64,000 nt of DNA. It comes from Cinclus cinclus. Its lineage: Eukaryota; Chordata; Aves; Passeriformes; Cinclidae. A program made the translations under genes and the position numbers. A model generated the notes under the pieces. It did no database searches. It was not told where the DNA came from and was given only the letters and a program-made list of their open reading frames with translations. The stretch lies in the NCBI RefSeq assembly GCF_963662255.1, contig NC_085046.1:142243762-142307761 (forward strand), read 5' to 3'. This document shows positions 24,558 through 36,192 of the stretch, one piece after another. Numbering within the stretch: position 1 is the stretch's first letter; each line of letters starts with the position of its first letter.

Positions 24558-25484
24558 GGCATCTGACTCAGGGTTTGACACAGTTAAAACCTCTTGTTCT
24601 TGTGCTAACTTGAGGACACGAGCTGGGCTGATGTGAACTAAAGATTTGTCTAAACCCATGTTTCTCTACCACTGGCCATCTCCACATACTAAGGGGGAAG
24701 ATGTAGGCACTCTACAATAAGTAGATGTGGGAAGATTGATGCTGATCTTTCCTTACTCCTGTAGTTGCTGCAGCAGCTATAGAGTAAGCTGGAATTTGAG
24801 AGAGCTAGGCTCAGATTCTGCTTCACAACCAATTATTCTATTATTTATGCATAGATCTATTGTGGAGTTTTACATTTCATGTCATCAGTGCCCATTTTCC
24901 AGTGGTTGGATTCCACTATGATGAGAAATCTAAATGTCTTTGTCTTAAAGTTTCCCATGCAATGGATGAGGAAAGATAAAAGAACATCAGGAATTTTCTC
25001 AAAAAATGCAGCACTGAGAAAAGCCTTCCCCACAGGAAGTGGAAATGTCATGGGCAGCTTCTTTTATGTAGGTAAAGCTAACCCCTGGAGGGATGTGCCT
25101 GTTTCTTTTCAAAATGCAGGAGGACTCAGTCCTTCTTTCTCAAACAACAGCTGACATACGAGTGCTCACTTTCCCCTCTGAATGCAATGGCAGCACTGGG
25201 AGAAAGTAAGAGAAAGATGAGACTTCAGTGAGTTTTGGTTGTCAGTTTGAAAGAATGCCTTCTCATCCCTTCTCCACCAGAAGACTGCCTCAAAATCAAT
25301 AAGGTGTAGGTAGGGAACTTTCTCATCTACAGCCTCTGCATGCAGTGCTTAAAAATTCAACAGGTGTCAGTGGAAAGGGATGGACCACCATCAGGCAGTG
25401 AAGAAGAACCTGGGATGTTTCCCATCTGCTGTGGGTCCCACAAGTAGTAACAGGGATAGCTATGTGAAACAACAGCTTTAGGTT

Positions 25485-25518
25485 AAAAAAAAAAATAAAG
25501 AGAGAGAGAGAGAGAGAG
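25485..25518 (+). repeat. A run followed by (AG)n microsatellite
   Basis: An A11 run at 25485-25495 is followed by TAA and then ten AG units at 25499-25518. Confidence 0.92.
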
Positions 25519-27898
25519 GAAAAGAACTAGCATTGTAGCACTACTTTGAAGGACTATTGTTACGGAACAGGGAAAAGCATTAGCTGGTGAAATCCTATTG
25601 CTGGTTATTAAATGTATTCACAGGTTTTCCCATTAAATCTCTGCCATGCAGTAAAACTCACCTGGTTAGCCACAGAATTACAGAAACAAATTGAACTTTC
25701 TCATTTTCTTGTAAGTAATCATACTTCCAGGGTAAAAGCTTGGCTCCTCACATATGTCCCCCTCAGGCCTGTCTCCACTGACATATGCTGGCACACCCAA
25801 TATTCTTTATTGCAAGCTTTGACCCAAGAGTCATAGAGCCATGTTGGCGAGCTCTGCTAGAGTAATAAGTCACCCCAGCTGAGCCAGTAAGTCCTAAGAA
25901 GAGGCTGGGCTCCTCAGCTCAAGCACAGCCCTTGCAAATGTACTGATTTTTGTTCAGGCTCATGGGTTTGCAGCTCCTAATGTGTCATTCAGTGTATACA
26001 AATCTATACAGGTCTGTCCTGGAAAATTTGTAAGATTTCTCTGACTCATTAGTAGAATACCTCAGCATATCATAGCATGTCTCCTTCCCTCTCCCTCTCC
26101 TCTCCTCTTTATAGTTCTACTCCCAGCTTCCTGTAGATATTTTATTATGGTGCACTTTTATACGTTGCACTCTGTCACACCCACTGCAGTAGATGCTGTG
26201 GAAGTTTGTGGTGGTGCAGCCAGACAATGATGAGCCAGGCAGCCCCACACTTGCTGAGCTCAAGACACTCCAGTATCCTCTAGAAGGCAGCAGGCTCTGT
26301 CTGGGTGCTTACATGGCAATAATTGTGTAACATTTGCGGTATCAGAAGTGCAATCTGCCATCAAAATGATCTGCACAAGCAGCTGGTCTCATGCCTGTCT
26401 AGTCAAACTAGAACAAACCTCTGAACGTTTTGAGGTTCACCTATCACTAATAATTAATGTTTGACTTTGATAAAGCTGGCATTTGGTTTATAAAGGCGGA
26501 CTAATATGCTCCAAGAAGGCTTAGAAATCCTATTGAGTAATGTGTTGCATTACAAATCTTAAAAATTACATTAAAAATTATCATAATCTACTGCTGGGCA
26601 CGTTAGTATATGAATGTGATTGGAAGCGTGACCTCTTTCTGCTAACTTTGCAAGTGACCCTGTTAAATCTGTGGCATTTCTACTTATGTTAGAGATAACT
26701 ATTTTTTACAGACCTGTAAAAATATAACATACAGAGATTGCAGATACAAAAATTACTGTACTTTCAGGGCTTTAAAAATTTCTGTTACAAGCTTTTCTCA
26801 CATGAATGTGTTTTGTATTTAATGAGTAGCCCAAAGTTTATGCCTTTTATGCAACTGGTTTTGTCTGGGCTTTTTTCTTTGGCTTTCCATTTCTGAGACA
26901 GATGTTATCTTTATGGTTAAAGAGGTTTGGGCCTCCCTCTGTGATATTTAAAGGGACCCAAAGCTTACTCATTTTAATTTCAGTGGCTGCAGCTAGCAAG
27001 TATTGGGAGTTACTGACCTTGAGATAACATGCATGCAAGGACAAAGTGTAATGGGGACTTTGTCACATCTCTCTGTGTCTTTATTGGACATTAGTTGCAA
27101 TGTGCATCTATGTCTTTTAAATGTGTCATTTCCTTCCCCTGGCTTGTGGATGGACATCATCTGGAGGTCATGGATGATGCAGTACAGGATAACATACTCA
27201 GCCACTTACACAAGGGGAAGAAAACAAGGAAGAGGAAGGAAATAAGATGAAATGAAAAGTAGGAAGCAATGTGTTTTCTGATATCTTCATGTTCCTTCAC
27301 CCTGACCCAGGGTAAAAGGCTTGCTTACAATTCTTAATCTATTGGGAGCCCAGAGCTAAGGCCAGATACAATATTAATGATAAACATTACCCCACACAAA
27401 TTGCTAAAGCTTTTTTCAGCTTTTGATGTTCCGTCTTTAATGCAGTGTCGTTTCTTCATGTTCCTTATCTGCTCCTTGCGTTCTGTGAGCATGGGAGACA
27501 ATCTTTCTTTGAATTATGGGTCTTCATCAGCATATGATGATCTTTTCCCTCTTCACCAAATATCCTGGGTGCCGCAGTATGCCTTAAACAGATCAAAGCA
27601 AATTTTCCTCATTCTCCATCTTCTGAAATGGCTGTTGAGTACTGTAGAGTTTGTCCCAACTCCTTCTGATTAGACAGCAATTAACATACCAAGAAACATG
27701 GCACACAGACCCTAGAGAATGTGTGAAATCTGAAAAAAAAAAATGGACTAAAGGGTAGAGCAAGTAGAGGGAGTAATGAAGAATGATGAATTTGAAATAG
27801 AATGGAGTTATTAAGCTTCTTGTGAATATAAACTGAATTCACTAGATGATATTGGGTCCAAATAACTGGACAGAATTTTTAAAATGTTGACAGTCTCA

Positions 27899-27900
<2 letters not shown>

Positions 27901-27929
<29 letters not shown>
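27901..27929 (+). repeat. (AC)n microsatellite, about 14 units
   Basis: Uninterrupted AC dinucleotides from 27901 to 27929, ending in an A run. Typical vertebrate CA repeat. Confidence 0.96.
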
Positions 27930-27934
<5 letters not shown>

Positions 27935-30926
27935 ACATTTTGGCAGAAGAAAATCTGTTTAGCCTGAACTGCATTTTTTCCCGAAGCATTTTTCCCCCAG
28001 ATGAGTTACTGAAGAGTAAAAAAGATACATTTCTTCCTGCAGGTCTAGGCTACTCGAGCTGCAGGGAGTTGAAGGTGTGCATCTCCTTCTTAACGCCTTG
28101 GATATTCCCCAAATGTGCTGTGCTGACTTAGTGGCCATCTCTCTGAATTGACTGTGTTGTCCCTGGCTCAAATGACCACCCAGCCTGAACTCTGCAAGGG
28201 GGGCTGCCTGGCTGCGGTCGGCTCCTTCCCCAAATAGCTCTAAAGTGTGGCTTGGTGTGTGCTTTAAGTAAAATTATGCTACTGTTCAGCTCTCAGCTTG
28301 ATTAAAATGTATCTTTCAGCATTTAAGGGTGGGCAGCGACTTCCTGGGATTAGAAAGGGAAGTGAGCTGCTGGAAAGCAGCAAGGGAAGAAGTTGTTTAT
28401 GAGTGGTGTGAGGGCAGAGTAGCATGTGTTGCTGAAATCTGGGACTTGGCTGCATAACTCAACTCCAGTTACAGATCTGCTAAATGTGCTCAGAGTCCCG
28501 TTTTCTTTCTTAATAGCACACACAAGGACGCTTTTACCAGAAGAGTGATTCATCTGCTGTGGTATTCCAGATAAATTTCAGGAGAGCAGGCTCCCTTGGG
28601 CTGACAGTGTATCATTTGCCTCAGGACAAATACCCTCACAGCCTGTCAAGTTGGCTGAACACAGGCTTCTGAAGAATTGGACTTTTTCAACATGTAAGAT
28701 TTCACTCAGCATAACAATTTTTTTTTTTCCCCCCCCATGATAAACGTTTTGAACAGCTTTGGAAATCCTTTTACGGCTGTGGCAGGAGAGGCACCATCAT
28801 CCACAGGAAGAACAAGCATTGTAAACTCACAAGTACAGTCACTACTCAACAGGTCTGTGTGAAACATGAGTGAGCACACTGAGGTGCCCCTTCACTGATT
28901 TATAGAAATGGAAAACTTGATTGTTTTGAAGGCACCAATGCTGCAGTGGCTGTCAACTTAGTGAAAAAAGAATTGTCTTCATCTCTGTTTCTGTTTCAAA
29001 AAGAAATATGCTGAAAAAAGAAACCTACTGTAAGTCTTTTAATAACCAATTTTTAAAGCAGTCAAAACTTCCCAAGGAAGCCAGTAGCTGATTTAAAAAG
29101 TTGGTGGTTTTTTGTTTTGTTTTTAAATAGATATGTGTATATGCTTAGAATATGAAAAGAAAGTATTTTCAACATCCAGAGTCATTGGAGTGGACTGTAG
29201 CATTCTCTTACAAGAAGAGGCCAAGATTTTGGTGATTTAGCCCAAGCTTTGATACAGACTTGTTTTCTGCCAGTAGCAATTAATATCATTCTCTTTTCTC
29301 TGTCAGATGAGTTAGATAGCATTTTCAGATGCACTGGAATCTAATAATTTTTTATAAAAATATCTGAACACCCTTGGATGGGAAACAGTATCTGATTCAA
29401 ATACCAAATCTATAATTTCTGAAACTTTGTGTCTGTACACCTTTCTGGCTCAATATATTTGCATCTTGGCAAAAATAAAAGCAAGAACATCCTATCTGAA
29501 AAAAAAAAATTGAGTTTGAGCTTGAACTAGTTTTCCTTCTGTCTTATTTGATCCTCAGTATTCCTGTGCCACACCTTCTGGCTTTTTTCCCTTTTTTTCC
29601 CCCCCTGAATATTAAGAAAATACCCAGCTTATTTTAATGATCATAGAATGAGAAAATTAAATATCTTTTTTTTAATGTAAATTAGTCATGCTGAAAAAGC
29701 AGCTTTTTTTGATGGCAGTGGCTTCTGCTGTATTTATGTTCCTCCACTGATCTCATCAGGGTGCCAGATGAGCCATTCTTACAGGGCCTGAACCAGCTGG
29801 GTCCAATATTAATGAGGAAAGGGACCTGTTAATTGTAGCAAGTGGTTCAGAGACTAGTGCTTCAAAGCCAATTCAGCCAGACCAGGCTGAGTCTCCCTTT
29901 GCACTGTTTTTCACATGATTTTTTTATCATCTTTTGAACAAAAATTCTGTATACACAGAATAAGCTATTTTTGCCATTAGTGACAATCTGTGACCTGCCA
30001 TCTTCCTCTTCTGAGTAGAAGACTGTATTATTAAAAAGGGTTATCCTATGAAATGATGGTTTATTTTATTTTACAGCAATAAGGTAAATTGACTCTAGAT
30101 CAGAGCATGGGTGATTTTCAATCATTTTCTGTGAACCATTCTCCTTCAGCTTGGATTTGGTGATTTTTAACTCTCTAAAGAAAATATCTCTCTGCTAAAA
30201 GTCTATTTTGCTGCAAGCTGCAGGACTTAAACTGACATTCTGGTGGATATTGCAATGAACTTTTTGGTTTCTTAGGTTTGCTCTTCAATACTTCTCATTT
30301 TGCTCCTTTTATTCTGAGAAGAATATGATGTTCATATGAACTTTTAAACTTCTGCTTAGGCAAAGTGTAGAAACTCATGGTTCTCAGATGTGCAAGCCAT
30401 TTCTCCTCTCTTATGGTCTCTGGTAGAACACTCACCAGCTACTGGTTTTGAGGGAAAGATCTTTGTCACCAGTTATGTCCTAGGAAAGTATTTTGGCACA
30501 AAGTCTTTTTGTTGTAGGCTAGAAAGTAGTTCAAACACCAGGAGCTGTTGTCAGCAATGCCTGTTGAACCCACCGAAGTGAGGTGGTCTCTGTCATCCTG
30601 GGACTCCCCTTTAGCAGTTCCAGCTATGAAGACAACAGGGTACTTGTTGCTGCTAGGCACTGTGAGGGTATGAAAAGGGAATAACTTCTGAGAAATTTCC
30701 AGTCTTTGTTCAAAAATTTAACAAGGGTTTTCTTCACAGACATTACTTCACAGAGAAGGAAGTAATGGATCAAATATTTCTAGAAGTAGGATGCAAGTGC
30801 ACTTAAAATAATTTTGAATTTTTTTCAAATTAATAAATAATTTGGTTTACTCTCTGGGGTTTATCAAAAACAAGATAGTGAAGGAAATCATAATTTCAAA
30901 AGGTGCCTATTTTGTATATGTTTTAT

Positions 30927-31200
30927 TTAAGCAGGTATGTAAATTTGGTTGTCCTTTTCACAAATGAAAACATTATCTAAAGGATATTGTGCTCTCAGAA
31001 GAGTTTGTAAGATACCATTAGAAGTTATTTGGACAGCTACTTTTTCTGAGGTTTCTTTAAATCCACAGCTATGATTATCCTCAGTAAGAGTCCTTTTCTT
31101 TCCATTTGTAGTAGAGCTCTCTATATTCTTTTTACAGCCTAGGTTTACTGACTCTGTCAATTCACTGGCAGTTTTCTTTGCATTTTCTGTATAATGCACA
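30927..31200 (-). other. Weak candidate terminal coding exon (unidentified)
   Basis: On the minus strand, a pyrimidine-rich tract ending in CTTAG at 31201-31205 could act as a 3' splice site. A 90-codon frame runs from 31199 to a TAA at 30927-30929, and an AATAAA (30922-30927) overlaps the stop. The predicted tail is rich in K, E, T, S and N and poor in tryptophan, which is protein-like. I do not recognise the family. Frames this long are expected by chance many times in 64 kb of this composition, and a polyadenylation signal overlapping the stop would leave an unusually short 3' UTR. No partner exon upstream was found. Confidence 0.15.
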
Positions 31201-31931
31201 CTAAGTATTAGATAAGAATAAAAAAACTTCTTTAATGATTTTATAGCTTTTGTTAAGAACTTATGGTTGTGAGCTAATAATACCCTAGTTCACAACTGTC
31301 ATTTCTATCTCGGTCATCATTTGCCCTCTGGAATTTATATCTGTGTTTTATAAGTCAGTGTTCAGGATCTTTATTTTTATGTAGTCTTTTTGTTTTTTCT
31401 AGCCAAGATAATTTGTATACAAATAAAGGTTGTTTCACATTACATACTCACTTCCACTCATCTTTGGACAGGAACACTTATAACATTTTCAATATTACAT
31501 TCCACATCTAATCATCAGCTAATTGAAACTGGCAGATGAAAATGTTTGTTTCCATTATGTCATCCCATTCTTGCTTCACTGGTCAACATGTCATTTATAG
31601 CTGTGGTAAAATTAGTTCAAAGCATGAATAACTTCAACAACCCATGTTCAGTGGTTATCAAGTATTGATAAAGGAATCAAAATGGACAAAGCTTTCAGCT
31701 GAAAATCTGTCACATAATGGGAACTTGTATTGGTTTCCTGATGTTTTCAACTTTGTGATTCCTGTTGTAGGCAGGATCTGGAGCTTACCAAAGAATTTGT
31801 GGAGAGAGCAACTGCATCAAAGATTCTACAATCTTTGCATGAGGGTGGCATGCTTTTTCTTTCACATCTGTGATTGAATTTCCATGAAAGACATTGTGAT
31901 TAATGAATAGAAATGTGAGAGAGATCCTGAA

Positions 31932-31959
31932 TTACACCAAACACCAAGGTTTGGTGTAA
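31932..31959. repeat. Perfect 11-base inverted repeat
   Basis: Arms TTACACCAAAC (31932-31942) and GTTTGGTGTAA (31949-31959) flank a 6-base loop. It could extrude a small hairpin. No poly-U tract or RNA context supports a functional RNA. Confidence 0.85.
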
Positions 31960-33821
31960 CTCAGATTCATGGACAAGGTGACATAAGAAAGAAGTAATTG
32001 GAATAAATGGAATCTTTTCTATGCAGTGGCTTCCCAGCTGTTCCACAGCTTTTGGAATCAACCACATTACACCTTGCATAGCAGATTTGCATCTGCAAAA
32101 GATCACTTTCTCTCAAGTAAATGTGCTCTTATACATAGTGGCCATTTCAACCTTGTTCCTTCAGTTTGTCTGCTCTGTGATCAATATCACAGTCTAGACC
32201 TGGATGACTGCAGAATCTGATTGCAGCTTAATTTCCCACAAGAGTAGCTAGACCTGCTGAAACAGCTTGAATATGCAGCACTGAATAAGCAGGCTGAGTG
32301 ACAAATGTCCCCACACCATATTTGGAAGCCAAATTTGCAGAGTGCATCTTGCTGTGCTATTTTTCTCCCTATTGCATTTTGGAAGGAATAAGCTCTGGGA
32401 CAGTCGTTGTTAAGTAAAGGAAAATAACAGTGGCATCCATTGCTGAATAAATAATACCAAGGAAACTGTAAAAGTGCATGTGTGTTTTTTTAATTCTTCA
32501 GTTTATATAAATGTACGTTTTACCTTCAATACTTGAGCATAAACTGGCAGTATGTTAAACCCTTAACATCCACTAAGGACTTTTACTCAATTCTTTGCTA
32601 GGTTTAACTAGGGCAGTGGAAAAAATTACCTTCCCTACTAATCCTTTTCACAACCACTGTCAGATGACACTGTCCCCACAGTGTGGTTGGAGGTGCACCT
32701 GATCTATGATGTTTAAAGCCTGCAGGCAAAATGCACTGATGAGAACAGCAAGCTGGTTATTAGGTTTGACTGCATGCACTGGCTAATGAGGATGGGTAAC
32801 TTCGTTTCGGGTGGCATCTGCTTTTCCTAATGCCAGCAGCGTCCCTGTCTGCTTTACTTGTGAACTGTCTCCCTCAAGGCTTCACTTTGAGGCTCATCTT
32901 AGGTCAAGCCTCAGTCAACACCAGTTGACATTAAAATGCTGGGCTATAATTTGCAGTGCTTTAAAGATGCTTCATTGTTATGTCTGTCCTTGTTGCACAA
33001 GTGCTGACTTGGTAGAGAATTGGAAGGGAAAACTTGGGGCCAGTGACTGCATCCACTGTCAAAATTTAAGCCACTGGTGTATGTGAGTCAGTGAGAGAGC
33101 TCTTGGTCTGGCTTGCCAAATGAGGTGATCTTGTCCCTCCAGAGTGGTTTTGTTGGATGAAGGGGAGAGTATCAGGAGCTTCTTTTCCCTGGACAGGGAG
33201 TCAGGAAGGGAAGACAAGGAGATAAGTGTGCCAGGGGATATGCTCAAATGACTCACCTCCATTAGGTGATACCTTAGCTCCCTTCAACAGCAGATACAAT
33301 GCAAAGTAACCCCAGGGTATGTTTGCACAGAAGATTGGGCTGCACAGCTTATTCCACTATGGGCACTTGGCTGAACTCATTTCTGGGCCTCAGCTTTCAG
33401 TTCTTGTGCCAACTACCATCGTTGAAGGTAACAAAGAACCTTCGTATTACTTTACTTTTTATGCTGAAACCTAACTAATTCAGCTGTGGAGGTGTCAGTG
33501 AAAAAAAGAGCAAATAAAGAAAATGGATGTGGGGAAGGAAGGGAAGTATTGAAGACAAAGGGTTTAGGTACCTCCCAATTGGGGATCACTCATACAATGG
33601 GCCATTAAAATTTAGCTGAGTCGAGTATATTGTTTTTAATTTGTATTCCCATAACATACTCTGTTAAGGAGGGTGTAAGCAGCAAATGCATATTAATGAT
33701 GCTACACATTTGCATATTATAGATCCATAATACCAAGGGTGTAGTAAAAATCTTTATTAAATGTGGTGACTATGCAGCAGTCAATTTTCTCTGTATCTCA
33801 ACCATTTTAATGCTTTTTTTT

Positions 33822-33823
<2 letters not shown>

Positions 33824-33873
<50 letters not shown>
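33824..33873 (+). repeat. (GC)n(CA)n alternating purine-pyrimidine repeat
   Basis: GCGCGC at 33823-33828 runs into about 22 uninterrupted CA units ending at 33873, preceded by a T run. Alternating GC followed by CA is a classic Z-DNA-prone arrangement. It is one of the few CpG-containing spots nearby. Confidence 0.96.
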
Positions 33874-34502
33874 ATACAACTGATAGCTATACTACATTAA
33901 GGGACTAATGACCTGCAAAATTCCATTTATAAAAGATGAAGAAATGTTAGATTTATATAGGGAATCATCAAATTATCTCTTCTTCTGGAAGATTTCCAGT
34001 TCTTTGTTCCTTTGTTCTAAAATTTTTAAACCAATAACCTGACAAATGCAATGTTGTTAAAATATATATATATATTTAATTGACTTCAGATTTAATGCCA
34101 GGATAAGATCATCCTGAATTTAGTTTTCAGGATAGTTTGTATGGCTGAGATATGTATTTCTGCAACTCAACATTTCAACATGAAACGTAGCCCCATCTGG
34201 GCTTGCTGTGCATTTAGTTAGTGGTCCTTAACTAAGGAAAACTTTAGTGTTTACTTTGGCATGTCAGAACAGACACATCCTTTTCTGGATTACACTTTGA
34301 ACAAAATATGGCAAGTTTGCCTCTCATTGCTACTGTTCATGGGTGTCTCTACTGATTCAAGGGAACTTAGAAATGTGGTAAAAAAGGGAGTGTCCTGGCC
34401 AGTTCTACTACAATACCAGGAAAACTCTTGATTGTCACATCTCAGTCTTGGTGAGGAAAGGTTTTTTTTTTTTCTGTAAGAGATGAAGTTGTGGCCCAGA
34501 TT
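33874..34502. other. Unique non-coding DNA
   Basis: No gene seen. There is a short TA repeat around 34062-34076 and a T run near 34462-34473 just before the short CR1 fragment. Confidence 0.55.
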
Positions 34503-34618
34503 CATAGAACCATAGAACATCTTGGGTTGGAAAGGACCTCAAAGATTATTTAGTTCCAAACCCCTGCCAAGGGCTGGCTGGGATACCTTCCACTAGACCA
34601 GGTTTCTCAGAGCTTCAC
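34503..34618 (-). mobile_element. CR1 LINE 3'-end fragment, severely truncated
   Basis: Two octamer units (CATAGAAC twice, 34503-34518) are followed by CTTGGGTTGGAAAGGACCTC and the AGTTCCAAACCCCTGCCA segment diagnostic of the CR1 3' UTR on the opposite strand. Similarity fades after CTAGACCAGGTTTCTC, about 116 bases in. Only 3' UTR remains and no protein-coding part. The element reads on the minus strand. Confidence 0.85.
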
Positions 34619-36170
34619 TAAAAAACTTTGAAGTTCTCTGTAAAGGCTAAAGGCCAGGGACAGGCAAATTTTTCCACTCCCTTTTGGATGGGTTTTTTGT
34701 GCTCTGAGGAATCACTTGTAGCTGTTTCTTGCTAGAGCAGAATCATGGCAAAAATGGGGAAATTGGACTGCAAGCTCATGGTGCAAGAGGCAAATTTTGG
34801 GAGATCTTTCTGACTGCAAGAGACTTCTTTCTCAGAAGGCCCCACAGAGTTTCCTGTCAGCCAGCTTTTGTATGGACATGTGATGAGAATTCATGATGTC
34901 TGGGACAATATTGGGCCTGGACATGAAATGTTTAACTCACTCCATCCCATCTTCTTTTTCCTAAAGAAGAGATATCTCTGATAGACCAGAAGGTGCAGGA
35001 GATGCCAGCTGACTCTTGTCTCACTGTAGCTCCTTGCCCTCACCTCTTCCACAGGTGCCTCACAGGTCCACTGCCCCTGTGCTGCTAAAAGCAGGTAAGG
35101 GTCTAAATCTTAAGTAAATATATCTTCCCTACTTTGCATTTTTTAAAATATCTGCAGAAGTATTGCTGTAATTTTTCAGATTTGATTTTTGACCTGAAAA
35201 ATGAAGAAAACAAAGGAAAACAAAGAAAATAAAAAAATGTATTGTCCTTAGTGAGGAAAGATATATCCCCCATGTCTTGTGTGCCTGCAGCAGTTGTCTG
35301 TGACTTTCCATTCCTTGAGATACCTGCAGTTATATCCAACGTATTACAGAGATGTCAGAGCAGAATTGTGTCAGTGAATTACATACATCCATCTGCCCTG
35401 CATAAGGTTTATGTGAAGGTTAAGGTTTAAATGTCAGGGCAATGACCAAAAAGTCATCCCAGATATATGTGGACTTATAGCTGTGTGATGTGAGGACTGA
35501 AATGGCAAAATCCACCTTGGTTTAAATTTTATTTTCACCCCAAAAAAATTTCCATTGCTGTAATCCTTCTGATTTTTTGTGTGTGAAATTAATTGGGGCA
35601 GAATAGATTTAATATTATGACTGTCTAGAAAAGAAATGGGGAAAATGGGCATAGATTTCCAGGGAAATTAAAAGGATGCAGCATGTTATTAGCCTTCCTG
35701 ACAGTCTGGTTGAGGCACATACTTTACATCCTGACTTAGTTTTATTCAGTCCCATAGGGATTCTCCATGAACAAGAAGTGGAAGCAAAAAGAGAAGAGTC
35801 AAGTCCTCACTATTTTTTCCTTAGTCACCTGAAGGACCAGTTGCCCCATCCTAGTCCCTTTAGACCTAAAGGGAGTTTTACCAGTGACGCTAACGGGAAC
35901 AGGATCTGGCCCAGTAGCTGGCTGTTTTGGAACTGCTTCTGTCACCCTTACTTCATTGCTGCCAAGAGTACAGGACATCCTTGCCTTCTGTTTTTCACTC
36001 CTTACTATTTCCTTAGAATACTTAGGCAGAAAGTGACTGTAAATGCTTAACCTTTGTCAATGGCAGACATTCAACAGAATTTGGCTGCCTCCCTCTATTT
36101 CCTTGTGGACACTGATTTAAGAGTCCATCCAGAACATTTGTTCAGAAGGATATGACTAACATGAGAATCT

Positions 36171-36192
36171 GTCACTGTGTAAACACAGTGAC
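36171..36192. repeat. Perfect 10-base palindromic arms around AA
   Basis: GTCACTGTGT (36171-36180) and ACACAGTGAC (36183-36192) are exact reverse complements separated by two bases. The centre reads GTGTAAACAC, which contains a forkhead-type GTAAACA word. A regulatory role is speculation. Confidence 0.85.

Larger units (their letters stand above)
24108..24668 (-). other. Possible decayed coding relic, Q/A-rich, two internal stops
   Basis: On the minus strand, the frame between TAG (24666-24668) and TAA (24108-24110) is about 185 codons long. It is broken only by TGA at 24411-24413 and TGA at 24198-24200. The first 82 codons (24411-24659) contain an imperfect 42-base repeat, and a later segment contains a 15-base repeat encoding a Q-x-L-Q-Q unit. 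Such low-complexity, alanine- and glutamine-rich sequence is compatible with a gag-like remnant or a host protein relic, but no domain is recognised. TGA stops are the type made by CpG decay of CGA codons. The plus strand is also open here (24367-24636), so local composition may explain part of it. Confidence 0.25.
22380..27900. other. Unique non-coding DNA with a possible relic frame
   Basis: No gene recognised. It contains the low-stop minus-strand frame at 24108-24668, a GA microsatellite at 25499-25518, and a TAAT/TCF-word-rich stretch at 26420-26720 that retains four CpGs. Confidence 0.5.
27930..33823. other. Unique non-coding DNA, one weak exon candidate
   Basis: No gene can be assigned. 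It contains T/C homopolymer junctions (28718-28737 and about 29590-29606), an 11-base inverted repeat at 31932-31959, and a weak candidate minus-strand exon at 30927-31200. Confidence 0.5.
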
